Source: Palsa-295 sp963785585
GTDB lineage: Bacteria; Acidobacteriota; Terriglobia; Acidiferrales; UBA7541
DNA length: 64,000 nt
Direction of reading: 5' to 3'
Assembly (NCBI GenBank): GCA_963785585.1
Contig: CAWAVW010000004.1
Location: 1,798,001-1,862,000, forward strand
A model generated the notes under the pieces. That model searched no databases. It worked only from the letters and a program-made list of their open reading frames with translations, and was not told the DNA's origin. The position numbers were made by a program, and so were the translations under genes. Shown in pieces: positions 8,712-16,698 of this stretch (the first letter of the stretch is position 1; the number at the start of each line of letters is the position of its first letter).

Positions 8712-9262
8712 TGATTCATCGCGCTCGGGCCGCCCTCGGCGGGCTGCACCATCGCCACCGTGGCCGTCTTGCCGGTGGAAATTTCCTGCACCTGAGCCGA
8801 GTCGTTCCCGATTTTCATCAGGCGAAAGCGGTTCATAAACGTTCCGCCCTCTTCCACCACCAGCACGTCGTCGCCTTCCAGAAAAAACGCCAGCCGCTTG
8901 CCGCTTTGCGACATCGCCGCATACCCGAACAGCGACCCCGGAACTACCAGCGGCGGTTCCGGAGGCGGACGATTCACCGTGGGATATTGATGCGTCTGCG
9001 CGTAAATCTGGGCCGGCGTCGGTGCCGGCGGCGGCGCCACGGCGCTAAAGATATTCCTGTGCGAACCTGTGTACTCGAGCTTCTTCAGCTGAGCCAACAG
9101 GTCCACGCGCAGTTCCGGCTCTTCCACGTTGAGGGGCACGAACTTCTGGCTCGCCACGTCCACCCCGGGCAGTCCCGGCACGTTCGAGGTGTTCCGGACG
9201 TACACGTACACCAGCAGGAGCAGCAAACCGCCCAGCACGTAGATTTGTAACCGCCTCGACAT
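8708..9262 (-). CDS. PilP/GspC-like inner-membrane protein
   Basis: A 184-residue bitopic protein with one N-terminal transmembrane segment (LQIYVLGGLLLLLVYVYV). A linker contains NIFSA, and a proline-rich stretch (VAPPPAPTPAQIYAQ) leads to a C-terminal beta-domain (FGYAAMSQSGKRLAFFLEGD, then DVLVVEEGGTF). The NIF motif after a linker and the small beta-domain are typical of GspC/PilP homology-region proteins, which bind the secretin's N-terminal domains. It sits 3 bp after PilO and overlaps the following gene by 4 bp. Assignment rests on topology and position more than on a strong signature. Confidence 0.72.
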   Translation of the reverse strand: MSRRLQIYVLGGLLLLLVYVYVRNTSNVPGLPGVDVASQKFVPLNVEEPELRVDLLAQLKKLEYTGSHRNIFSAVAPPPAPTPAQIYAQTHQYPTVNRPPPEPPLVVPGSLFGYAAMSQSGKRLAFFLEGDDVLVVEEGGTFMNRFRLMKIGNDSAQVQEISTGKTATVAMVQPAEGGPSAMNQ

Positions 9263-9265
9263 TCC

Positions 9266-9811
9266 TTAGTTCCTGAAGTACGTGTGCAGATCCAGATGCA
9301 AGCGTATGCCGCCGGTCGAAGCCGTATCGAGCTTCAAATCGGTCAGCAGGTAAAAGTATTTCGAATGCTCCAGCCCGTTGATGTATTGCACCAGCGCCGG
9401 ATAATCGCCTTCGACGGTCTGGTCGATGGCCACGTCCGTCACGCCGCGGCCCTTCACTTCCTTCTGTTGGAATCCAATGTTGGTGGTGCGCAATCCGCTT
9501 TTCGACGCGAGCCCCGCGAGATCCGATTCGATCGCCGAATAACCGTCCGCCGTGCTCAGGAACGCGGTCTTGTAAAACGCGTCGTAATCCCTCTCCACCG
9601 TGTTCAGCGAGTTGCGGATTTTCTCGCCGCGTTGCACGTCGCCCTTCAGCAGCGCCGCCTGCCGCTCCAGTTGGTCGCGCTCGATGCGCATCGCCGCCAC
9701 GCTCTCAGGCGACGATTGCCAGCGGATATAAACCAGACCGAGGTCCACCACAAACAGCGCCACCAGCGCGAAGGTGATCCATTTTTTAACCACTCGCCAG
9801 GGCTGTTTCAT
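9266..9811 (-). CDS. PilO-like pilus/secretion assembly protein
   Basis: A 181-residue protein starting at the ATG at 9809-9811 (MKQPWRVVKKWITFALVALF). This start lies 2 bp after pilN stops, while an upstream in-frame start would overlap it. It has one transmembrane helix, then a coiled coil (about 40-85) and a ferredoxin-like fold at the C terminus (TVEGDYPALVQYINGLEHSK), the layout of PilO/GspM. It would dimerise with PilN on the periplasmic face of the inner membrane. Confidence 0.82.
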   Translation of the reverse strand: MKQPWRVVKKWITFALVALFVVDLGLVYIRWQSSPESVAAMRIERDQLERQAALLKGDVQRGEKIRNSLNTVERDYDAFYKTAFLSTADGYSAIESDLAGLASKSGLRTTNIGFQQKEVKGRGVTDVAIDQTVEGDYPALVQYINGLEHSKYFYLLTDLKLDTASTGGIRLHLDLHTYFRN

Positions 9812-9813
9812 GG

Positions 9814-10380
9814 TCAGATCGTCGCGTACCACGCGGAAAGCGAAAGCTCGATTTTATCCGAGCCGGGCTGCTCGGAACGCCGGTCGTCCTTCAATTGAAT
9901 ATCCGAAAACGCTTTGGACTTTTCGAGTGCTTGGAGAAACTTGATCTTCTGCTCGTCGGTGCCCGCCCCGATCGTCAAATCCACCAGCGCGCGGCCGCCC
10001 ACCAGCTTCGGCGAAATATTCACCACCCGGACGCCGGCCGGCAGCGTCGGCTCCAGGTCCATGAAAATCTTGATCCACGGGAAACTGCGCTCGCCGATCA
10101 GCGAATTCAAGAAGCCCGCGCGATCCAGCACTTCCTTCGCCTGCGGCGTCTGAAAATACTGTTGCAGCGCCGCCTGCTTCTGCTGGTTCACGCGGATTTC
10201 ATTTTCCCACCGCGCGATGTCGGTCCGGAGTTCCCGGTTCGCGCGCCACGAACTGTACGCCGCCTGCCCGAGCAGCAGGAACGTCAGTAAACCAATCGCT
10301 CCCAGCACGCCCGCGGCGGCGAGGAACGGGCGCTTGTTGTCGAGCGCCGAACTGGAAAGATTCAGTCTGAGCTTCATCAT
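9814..10380 (-). CDS. PilN-like assembly protein
   Basis: A 188-residue bitopic protein. The cytoplasmic N terminus MMKLRLNLSSSALDNKRPFL contains the (K/I)NLLP-like peptide (KLRLNL) that docks into PilM. The transmembrane helix is residues about 20-42, a coiled coil covers about 45-90, and a ferredoxin-like domain follows (PAGVRVVNISPKLVGGRALV, LQALEKSKAFSDI). The gap to PilM upstream is 17 bp and to PilO downstream 2 bp. Position and motif together support PilN (or the C-terminal half of GspL). Confidence 0.85.
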   Translation of the reverse strand: MMKLRLNLSSSALDNKRPFLAAAGVLGAIGLLTFLLLGQAAYSSWRANRELRTDIARWENEIRVNQQKQAALQQYFQTPQAKEVLDRAGFLNSLIGERSFPWIKIFMDLEPTLPAGVRVVNISPKLVGGRALVDLTIGAGTDEQKIKFLQALEKSKAFSDIQLKDDRRSEQPGSDKIELSLSAWYATI

Positions 10381-10397
10381 TCTCCGGCGCCGGGCGC

Positions 10398-11378
10398 TTA
10401 GGAGCCTCCGTTCATGGTCCAGCCAACTAGCGCGTCGAGATCCTGATTCATCAGGTCTTTGGCGCTCGAATCAAGCCCCAGCGCAACGGGCGATTCGGAC
10501 AGCAATCCGATCGGGCACTTCAATTCGCCGGCCAGCGCGCGGCGGAAAATCTCGCTGCGACTGCCAAATCCCGATAGACGGGCGCGGTCCGGGGCGCTGC
10601 CCGACGTGTCCTGAAAATAAGCGATCGCCGGAAATACCTCGTCCAGCATGGCCTGTGCGTCGAGCGTTCCCGCCTCGGAAATCATCTCGGTCGATCGGTA
10701 CACGCACAGATTGCCGCGTTGCACGATCACCGTGACCATCGTCTTGCCCACCATCCGCACCAGCAGCGTCGCGCCGTCGTCGTCCACCAGCGGCAGCGTC
10801 GCGAGCGTGGAGCTGAGCACCACGCCGGCATTCGCGCCCAGCGGTTCGGCGATCTCTTCGTACTCGTGCACGATTCTCTGCCGAGCCACCGCCGCCACAA
10901 TTTCCAATCCGCCGTCGCGCGCGGTCTGCCGCATCCACGATACCGACGTCTCATCCACATCGAACGGCACGCTTTTTTTCAGCCGCCACCGCAGCATGCC
11001 GAGCGCTTCGTCTGACCGGCGCGGAAACGTGTCGAACGGCAGAATGAAAACGCGCACCACCGGATCGGGAATCAAGAGCGCCAACGGCGCGCCGCGCAAC
11101 GGCACCCGCCCCAGCACTCGCCGCAGCGCCGAACGGACAGCCTCGGGCTGAATCACATTCGCATCCACCGGCGAAGCCATCACCGCGCCGAGCGGCAACG
11201 GTTCGATCGCGTAATTTTCGAGATCGCGTCCGTTCTTGGCCCACGCAGCGGCAGCCACGTGCGTCGAAGCTACCTCCACGACCAGCGACGGATGCGGCAT
11301 CGCATTGAGCCAGCGCTCGAGGCGCTGCACCGGGCCGAGTTCGAAGAATTGAGTGGCAAGGCTCGGGCTGCTAGTCAA
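10398..11378 (-). CDS. PilM-like actin-fold assembly protein
   Basis: A 326-residue cytoplasmic protein of the PilM/FtsA-like actin fold, expected to form the ring that holds PilN. Recognisable parts are HPSLVVEVASTHVAAAAWAK (phosphate-1-like loop), VRVFILPFDTFPRRSDEALG and LRWRLKKSVPFDVDE, the last being characteristic of PilM, and a C-terminal LSGFGSRSEIFRRAL segment. Its start overlaps the end of the GspE gene by 8 bp, so the two are translationally coupled. Confidence 0.85.
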   Translation of the reverse strand: MTSSPSLATQFFELGPVQRLERWLNAMPHPSLVVEVASTHVAAAAWAKNGRDLENYAIEPLPLGAVMASPVDANVIQPEAVRSALRRVLGRVPLRGAPLALLIPDPVVRVFILPFDTFPRRSDEALGMLRWRLKKSVPFDVDETSVSWMRQTARDGGLEIVAAVARQRIVHEYEEIAEPLGANAGVVLSSTLATLPLVDDDGATLLVRMVGKTMVTVIVQRGNLCVYRSTEMISEAGTLDAQAMLDEVFPAIAYFQDTSGSAPDRARLSGFGSRSEIFRRALAGELKCPIGLLSESPVALGLDSSAKDLMNQDLDALVGWTMNGGS

Positions 11379-13002
11379 GGAATGTCACCTTGTTGATCTC
11401 ACGAAGCGTCGTCACGCCCGCTCGAATTTTTGCCAGACCCGAATCGCGCAGGAACGACATGCCCTCTTCGCGCGCCACTTTTTTAATTTCCGAAGTCGGC
11501 CGGCGGTTGATGATCATTTCGCGGATGTGATCGGAAAGGTCCAGCAACTCGGTGATGGCCGAGCGCCCCCGGTATCCGCTGCCCGAGCACTCCAGGCACC
11601 CCGCGCCTTCGTAGAAAGGCACGTCTGCCCATTCCTTCGGATCGAGCGCGGATTCCTTCAGCATTTCCGGCGTCGTTGGCACTTGCTTCTTACAGTTCTC
11701 GCAAATCACGCGCACCAGCCGCTGCGCCATGATGCAGTTGAGCGCCGATACAAAGTTGTACGGCTCGACGCCCATGTTGATGAACCGCCCGATCACGTCG
11801 GTCACGTTGTTTGCGTGCACCGTGGTGAACACCAGGTGGCCGGTAAGCGCCGAGTTGATGGCGATCTGCGCGGTTTCCTGGTCGCGGATTTCGCCGACCA
11901 TGATTTTGTCCGGGTCGTGGCGCAGGATCGAACGCAATCCGCGCGCGAACGTGAGCCCCTTCTTTTCGTTTACCGGAATCTGCGTGATCCCGCGAACCTG
12001 ATATTCGACCGGATCTTCGATCGTGATGATCTTGTCTTCATCGTTCTTAATTTCGTTGATCGCCGCGTACAACGTCGTCGTCTTGCCCGATCCGGTCGGC
12101 CCGGTCACCAGCACCATGCCGTACGGCTCGTGAATGTAGCGGCGGAAGCGAACTTTGTTTTCTTCGTCCAGGCCGACGACGTCGAGCGTCAGATTGCGGA
12201 ATTTCTCGCTGAGCGTTTCCTTGTCGAGCACGCGCAGCACGGCGTCTTCGCCGTGCACCGAAGGCATAATCGACACGCGAAAATCGACGAAGCGGCCCTT
12301 GTAGCGCACGCGGAACCGGCCGTCCTGCGGAACGCGCCGCTCGGCAATATCGAGCTCGCTCATCACCTTGATGCGCGACAAAATCGTGGCGTGCCATTCC
12401 TTTGCGAGCGGCTGCATGGCGTACTGCAGCACGCCGTCAATGCGGTACTTCACCACAACTTCCGCGTTTCGCGTTTCGATGTGAATGTCGCTCGCGCGCC
12501 GCTCAAGCGAAGTAAAGATAACCGTATCCACCAGTCGCACAACCGGGCTCACGCCGTTATCGCGCGTAAGCTTATCCATCGAAATATTTTCTTCGCTGTC
12601 TTCTTCCTCGCCCACCACCTGCAGCGTGAAACCTTCGGTCGCCTGGTCGAGCACGCGTTGCGACTGCTCGGTACGCTTCAATAGGTCGTCGATCTGCGAC
12701 GTCGTGGCCACGCGGATTTGCAGGCGCTTCCCGAGCAACAGCGAGAGCTCATCGGTGAGCTGCAACTGGCTGGGATCGGCCATCGCCACGATCAGCACGT
12801 TTTCTTTCGCTTCGAGCGGCACAAACTTGTAGCGGAACATCATCTCCGCCGGAATGCTGCGGAAAAGCTCGGGGTCGATGCGCTGCTCCCGCAGGTCCAC
12901 GAACGGGCAGCGATATCGTTCGGCCAGCTTGCGCGCCGCGTCGCGTTCGGCGCCGTCGTTCGGCAGGCCGGGAATCACCGGATTGTTGGTGGATGTAGCC
13001 AT
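11371..13002 (-). CDS. GspE/PilB-type assembly ATPase (first copy)
   Basis: A 543-residue hexameric ATPase that powers pilus or pseudopilus assembly. It has an N-terminal MshEN/T2SSE_N domain (about 20-150). The ATPase core has Walker A GPTGSGKTTTLYAA, an Asp box, Walker B region MVGEIRDQETAQIA and His box HLVFTTVHANN. A tetracysteine zinc site follows (CENCKK ... CLECSGSGYRG). It lies 6 bp after GspF and overlaps PilM. It is distinct from the PilB of the pilus cluster (23368-25083), so the genome has two assembly ATPases within 11 kb. Confidence 0.95.
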   Translation of the reverse strand: MATSTNNPVIPGLPNDGAERDAARKLAERYRCPFVDLREQRIDPELFRSIPAEMMFRYKFVPLEAKENVLIVAMADPSQLQLTDELSLLLGKRLQIRVATTSQIDDLLKRTEQSQRVLDQATEGFTLQVVGEEEDSEENISMDKLTRDNGVSPVVRLVDTVIFTSLERRASDIHIETRNAEVVVKYRIDGVLQYAMQPLAKEWHATILSRIKVMSELDIAERRVPQDGRFRVRYKGRFVDFRVSIMPSVHGEDAVLRVLDKETLSEKFRNLTLDVVGLDEENKVRFRRYIHEPYGMVLVTGPTGSGKTTTLYAAINEIKNDEDKIITIEDPVEYQVRGITQIPVNEKKGLTFARGLRSILRHDPDKIMVGEIRDQETAQIAINSALTGHLVFTTVHANNVTDVIGRFINMGVEPYNFVSALNCIMAQRLVRVICENCKKQVPTTPEMLKESALDPKEWADVPFYEGAGCLECSGSGYRGRSAITELLDLSDHIREMIINRRPTSEIKKVAREEGMSFLRDSGLAKIRAGVTTLREINKVTFLD

Positions 13003-13008
13003 GGGAAC

Positions 13009-14220
13009 CTAACCTCCGGAGCCCACCTGAAGGGAGAACAGCGGCAGATACAGCGAGATCAAAATGAAGCCTATCACAACGGCCATAACGATCAAAACCA
13101 CCGGCGAAACCCAGATCAGCGTGCGCTGCAAGCGAGTGCTCACTTCATCTTCATAAAATTCGGCAACGCTGGTCAGCATCGCCGCCAGCGCTCCGGACGC
13201 CTCGCCGACTTCAATCATTTCGAGCGCAAGCTCCGGCACCAGGCGCGTTTCCGACAAACTTTCGTGCAGCGTCTTCCCTTCGCGCACTCGCTCCGCCGAT
13301 TTTCGCACCGACGTCGCAATCAACCGGCTGCCGATCGCTTGCGACGAAGTCTCAAGCCCGGTCACCAGCGGCGTGCCGCCCGCCAGCAACGTCGAAAGCG
13401 TTCGCACAAACTGGGCAATCTGCGATTTCAGCCAGATATCCCCAAAGATCGGAATCCTCGGCCTCAACTTATCGATCGCCAGCGCGCCCTGGTCCGACCG
13501 CGTCCACACGAACAGCGCTCCCCCGACCAGCACGACGGCGATCACAAAATAGAGGAAGTACTCGCGCAGCGGCCCGGAAATATCGAGCATGAATTGCGTG
13601 ATCGAAGGCAGCTGCACGCCCAGGTCCTGATACAACTTCGCGAAACTCGGCATGGCGTAGGTAATCAGGTAGCTGAGAATCAGAATCACGGCCACCACCA
13701 GGATCGCCGGATAAATCAACGCGGTCACCAGTCCCTTGCGGAAGCCGGTACTGACCCGCAGGTAAGAAATGTACTGGTCGATGACGCCCGAAAGGCTGCC
13801 GCTTCGCTCGCCGGCGGTAATCGCCGTCACGTACACCGGAGGAAACGATCCCTGCGCTTCGAGCGCTTCGGAAAGCAGAGCGCCCTGCCGCACTCGCTGG
13901 CGTACATCCTGCAGGATCGGCTTCAGCCGCGGCGTCGATGCGCGTTCGGCCAGCAAGTCCAGGGCCCGCAGAATCGGAAGCCCCGCCTTGATGAGCGTAT
14001 TGAACTGCTGGTTGAAGATCAGGAAATCGTCAATCTTGATTTTCTTGGCGCGCTGCTCCCCGCTGAACTGCGAAATAACGTTGAATTGGCTCTTTACCGA
14101 ATAAACGAACAGGCCCCGGTCGGTGAGTTTCTGGCGTGCTTCGACCTCGGTCTGCGCCGTCTCCAGTTGCTGGAAGACCCGGCCGGTCGTGTCACCGACT
14201 TTGCAAACATACGTGCTCAC
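13009..14220 (-). CDS. GspF/PilC-type platform protein (first copy)
   Basis: A 403-residue polytopic inner-membrane protein with two T2SSF domains (about 70-195 and 270-395). Family signatures FLIFNQQFNTLIKAGLPILRAL and GERSGSLSGVIDQYISYL lie in the first half; EVGEASGALAAMLTSVAEFYEDEV and the final helix VVLIVMAVVIGFILISLYLP lie in the second. It begins at GTG (14218-14220). It is the first gene of a seven-gene operon (GspF, GspE, PilM, PilN, PilO, PilP-like, pseudopilin) with gaps under 20 bp. An ATG start is not available nearby. Confidence 0.94.
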   Translation of the reverse strand: MSTYVCKVGDTTGRVFQQLETAQTEVEARQKLTDRGLFVYSVKSQFNVISQFSGEQRAKKIKIDDFLIFNQQFNTLIKAGLPILRALDLLAERASTPRLKPILQDVRQRVRQGALLSEALEAQGSFPPVYVTAITAGERSGSLSGVIDQYISYLRVSTGFRKGLVTALIYPAILVVAVILILSYLITYAMPSFAKLYQDLGVQLPSITQFMLDISGPLREYFLYFVIAVVLVGGALFVWTRSDQGALAIDKLRPRIPIFGDIWLKSQIAQFVRTLSTLLAGGTPLVTGLETSSQAIGSRLIATSVRKSAERVREGKTLHESLSETRLVPELALEMIEVGEASGALAAMLTSVAEFYEDEVSTRLQRTLIWVSPVVLIVMAVVIGFILISLYLPLFSLQVGSGG

Positions 14221-14535
14221 AGGGACTTAGACGTTTCACACCGCGAGACGTCTTTCGTAAAGTTTAGCATATCCGTTTGGTGTGTACGGCGGGGGCCGGG
14301 TGCGTGACGAATTTTCACAAATGGGTAATATGCCGGTTTGGGACGGTCTCTTGAGTGCCAGGGCGTGAGCGGCGAAACCGCGGTGGGGCTGCTTCAAACA
14401 GTGAAACACAGGGGACACAGAGAAAAGCCAAAATGAGGGCACTTGGAAGCGTTCCTAGCTCAGCCTCCGTGTCCTTATCTTTCCCTCGATGTCCTCTGTT
14501 TTGATGTCCTCGATTTTGCTTTTGCTTTGTCCGAA
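14221..14535. other. Intergenic region with repeat-like sequence, no gene
   Basis: About 315 bp between the assembly operon and lolA without a credible gene. The part 14400-14525 is built of short related words: GGACACAGAG near 14412, its near inverted copy CTCCGTGTCC near 14465, and several TGTCCTC words up to 14512. This resembles the short dispersed intergenic repeats common in such genomes. No intrinsic terminator with a clear U-tract was seen. Confidence 0.5.
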
Positions 14536-15249
14536 CTAATGAATCGAATTGGCCAGGGACTCTTCATCCACCACCGCAACGCCGGCAGGGGGCAAAAAAT
14601 GAAACTTTACCTCGGGAATGGCGATATTTTCCTCCCACTTGCCAAACCGAAACTCTGTCTCCAGGTTTCCCGGCTCTCGAATCACCACGCGCATCAACCG
14701 CCCGTCCGGATCGGATTCGAGCAGAATCGCGCGTGTCTGCGCGTCGGGGGCGTCCGCTAAATCCGTCCGCGGAATGCACCGCAACACGGAATTTTCGGGT
14801 GCGAGCGGCTTATCCTCCGAATCCTGCGCCTGCGCGCTGTCCACCAGATCGATCGTCCGGCAGAGCCTGGCAAGATCGGCCTTTCCCGTGAGCAGGGCAA
14901 GAGGCGTTCGCCAGTCCGAGCTATCCTTCACCGGCGCGCGGCTTACGGTTTTGTCCGCGGGCACGTAGAACCAGACGTTCGTCGCGTCCACGAGGAACAA
15001 CTTTTCTTCGGGCGATTCGTACTCCCAGCGCATCCGCCCAGGCCGCGAAAAATACACCGTCCCCGATTCCGCGGAAGAGCCGCCATTCCCGTCCGAATAC
15101 CGCTCGTAAAAGGCAGCCTTCAGCGTGCGCGCCCCGCGGTAGCGAGCTTCCAGCCTGTGAATCACCGCGTCCGCCGGAGACGCCGCGAAGAGCGCCACAG
15201 AGGTCGCCGCGATGAGTATCGCCGACACGCAAGAAGCGAGAGTCTTCAT
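14536..15249 (-). CDS. LolA-like periplasmic lipoprotein carrier
   Basis: A 237-residue exported protein of the LolA/LppX fold, which shuttles lipoproteins from the inner to the outer membrane. The start is placed at the ATG at 15247-15249 because it gives a clear signal peptide (MKTLASCVSAILIAATSVAL, cut near ASPADA). Family sequence is readable as RTLKAAFYERYSD, GTVYFSRPGRMRWEYESPEE and KLFLVDATNVWFYVPADKTV. The length is slightly above the usual 200-210. It lies downstream of the pilin array but after a strong terminator, so it probably has its own promoter. Confidence 0.9.
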   Translation of the reverse strand: MKTLASCVSAILIAATSVALFAASPADAVIHRLEARYRGARTLKAAFYERYSDGNGGSSAESGTVYFSRPGRMRWEYESPEEKLFLVDATNVWFYVPADKTVSRAPVKDSSDWRTPLALLTGKADLARLCRTIDLVDSAQAQDSEDKPLAPENSVLRCIPRTDLADAPDAQTRAILLESDPDGRLMRVVIREPGNLETEFRFGKWEENIAIPEVKFHFLPPAGVAVVDEESLANSIH

Positions 15250-15322
15250 CTTCAGGAGTTTAACAGAAGGCCGATGAAGGCCGGCACGGACGCAGCACGT
15301 TGGCGAAGCGGGGGCTTGCAAT

Positions 15323-15360
15323 AAAAAAGGGCGGGAAGCGCGACTGGCCTCTTCCCGCCC
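15323..15360 (-). terminator. Intrinsic terminator after the third pilin gene
   Basis: Perfect 10-bp stem GGGCGGGAAG (15329-15338) and CTTCCCGCCC (15351-15360), followed on the minus strand by six U (15323-15328). It lies 20 bp past the pilin stop codon. Confidence 0.9.
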
Positions 15361-15379
15361 GAATCGTTTTACAGTCGGC

Positions 15380-15886
15380 TTACTGCAGCACAGTCGTCAG
15401 AGCCGCGCAGGTTCCCACGCCGGTTCCGATTGCCGTGCCCGCCGTGTTGTAGCGGATCACACCCGACTGATCCGAGCAGTACGAGGTCGTACCGGTCGAG
15501 GTGTTCACCGGCGTCGCGTTCGTTTCGAACGTCTGGTCCGGCGAAACGGTCGTGCCTGCACCGGTCGCGCCCACCGTGACCATCGTATAGCCCGACTTCG
15601 TGCCCGTCGACAGAATCGGGTCGATCAGGCAAGCCGTCGCTGCCGACGGGACGCAACCAGCCGCGCCGCCGAGCTTGCTCAACGCCGTGGCATAGCCAAC
15701 GCCCCAGGTCGAGGAATACGTAACCTGAGCCGTCGTGATCGTGCGCACCGAGCCAACCGCCGACGCCTGGTTTGCAGCAATGCGGGCGCGGAGCAGGTTC
15801 GGGATAGCAATCGCCGCAATAATCAAAATGATCGCGACGACGATTAGTAATTCAATGAGAGAGAAACCCTTTTCTCGATTCTTCAT
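15380..15886 (-). CDS. pilA: Type IV pilin (third of the array; near-copy of the first)
   Basis: A 168-residue prepilin starting at the ATG at 15884-15886. The leader MKNREKG is followed by the processing site and helix G/FSLIELLIVVAIILIIAAIA, with Glu5 present, then NLLRARIAANQASAVGSVRT. The C-terminal globular part has four cysteines (GCVPSAATAC, SYCSDQ, GTCAALT), enough for two disulfides, the last forming a D-loop. Apart from the leader, the protein differs from the product of 16699-17205 at only four positions that I can see (TALSKL versus AALANL, and SPDQ versus SPNQ). The region upstream (162 bp) has no sigma-54 motif. Confidence 0.95.
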   Translation of the reverse strand: MKNREKGFSLIELLIVVAIILIIAAIAIPNLLRARIAANQASAVGSVRTITTAQVTYSSTWGVGYATALSKLGGAAGCVPSAATACLIDPILSTGTKSGYTMVTVGATGAGTTVSPDQTFETNATPVNTSTGTTSYCSDQSGVIRYNTAGTAIGTGVGTCAALTTVLQ

Positions 15887-16048
15887 GTCTATCCTCAAAG
15901 TTGGAGTCCGTCGAAACATCGCGGCGAAAAACTGCGCCTACGCCGCGGTTCCGATCCTTTTGCTCGGGCCGGGAACAATGTTCGTTCCCCGGTGAACGTA
16001 AATCCCGCAAAAAAAGCCCAACCGTCTTTCTGTATAAATTCCCGAGCG

Positions 16049-16612
16049 CTATTGAAGCGTCGGCAAAAGTTCGCAAGCGCCTTCGCTCGCCGCCGTCGTG
16101 CCCGAAGTATCGAAATGAATCGTGCCCGGCTCGTCGCTGCAGTAGCTGTCGATTCCCGTAAGCTTGTAATTGATCGGCGTCGCCGTCACCAGGTAGGCGT
16201 TCGCTCCCGGAGCGCCGCATCCTGCCGGCGCGGTTACCAGCGGGCCCACCGTCTGGTAAGCGAACGTGTAGCCGCTCTTCTGAAACGGTGCGGCGGTGAT
16301 AATCGGGTCGAGCAACAGCGCCTGGTTGCACGTCGGCGCCAGCGCGCCGGCCGGTCCGCCCAGCGCCGCGAGGCTCGGGGGAAACCCGTTTCCCCAGGTC
16401 GAACTGTAGGCCATCGAAGCCGTGGTAATCGTTCGAATCGTTTCCGCTGCGGCAGCGCCGTTGGCGGCCATCCGCGAGCTCAAAAGTTGCGGTATCGCAA
16501 TCGCCGCGATGATTAAGATAATCGCCACCACGATCAGCAGCTCGATCAGCGAGAAACCCCGCGCGCCGCTCCGGCGATTCCTTTCCTTCCGAATTTGAGC
16601 GATGTAGATCAT
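16049..16612 (-). CDS. Type IV pilin, divergent paralogue (second of the array)
   Basis: A 187-residue prepilin starting at the ATG at 16610-16612. The leader is unusually long for a type IVa pilin (19 residues, MIYIAQIRKERNRRSGARG) before FSLIELLIVVAIILIIAAIA, Glu5 present. After the helix it diverges: PQLLSSRMAANGAAAAETIR, then GNGFPPSLAALGGPAGALAP. The four C-terminal cysteines and the SYCSDEPGTI motif match the flanking pilins. It may be a minor or alternative pilin. No strong ribosome site or promoter is obvious, and a terminator separates it from the first pilin. Confidence 0.92.
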   Translation of the reverse strand: MIYIAQIRKERNRRSGARGFSLIELLIVVAIILIIAAIAIPQLLSSRMAANGAAAAETIRTITTASMAYSSTWGNGFPPSLAALGGPAGALAPTCNQALLLDPIITAAPFQKSGYTFAYQTVGPLVTAPAGCGAPGANAYLVTATPINYKLTGIDSYCSDEPGTIHFDTSGTTAASEGACELLPTLQ

Positions 16613-16647
16613 GTTCGTAAGCCCGTCGTGAAGCTGTCCCGATTCTG

Positions 16648-16679
16648 AAAAAAAAGGGGGGAAGTTTTCACTTCCCCCC
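16648..16679 (-). terminator. Intrinsic terminator after the first pilin gene
   Basis: Stem GGGGGGAAG (16656-16664) and CTTCCCCCC (16671-16679) with a 6-nt loop, followed on the minus strand by eight U (16648-16655). It lies 20 bp past the pilA stop and should keep most pilA transcripts monocistronic. Confidence 0.92.
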
Positions 16680-16698
16680 GTTGCAGTCTCAAACCAAG

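Noticed and set aside
15969..15992. Inverted repeat CCGGGAAC...GTTCCCCGG between pilins two and three as a terminator
   Set aside because: There is no U-tract next to it on the minus strand. The nearest T-run (16007-16013 region) lies before rather than after it.
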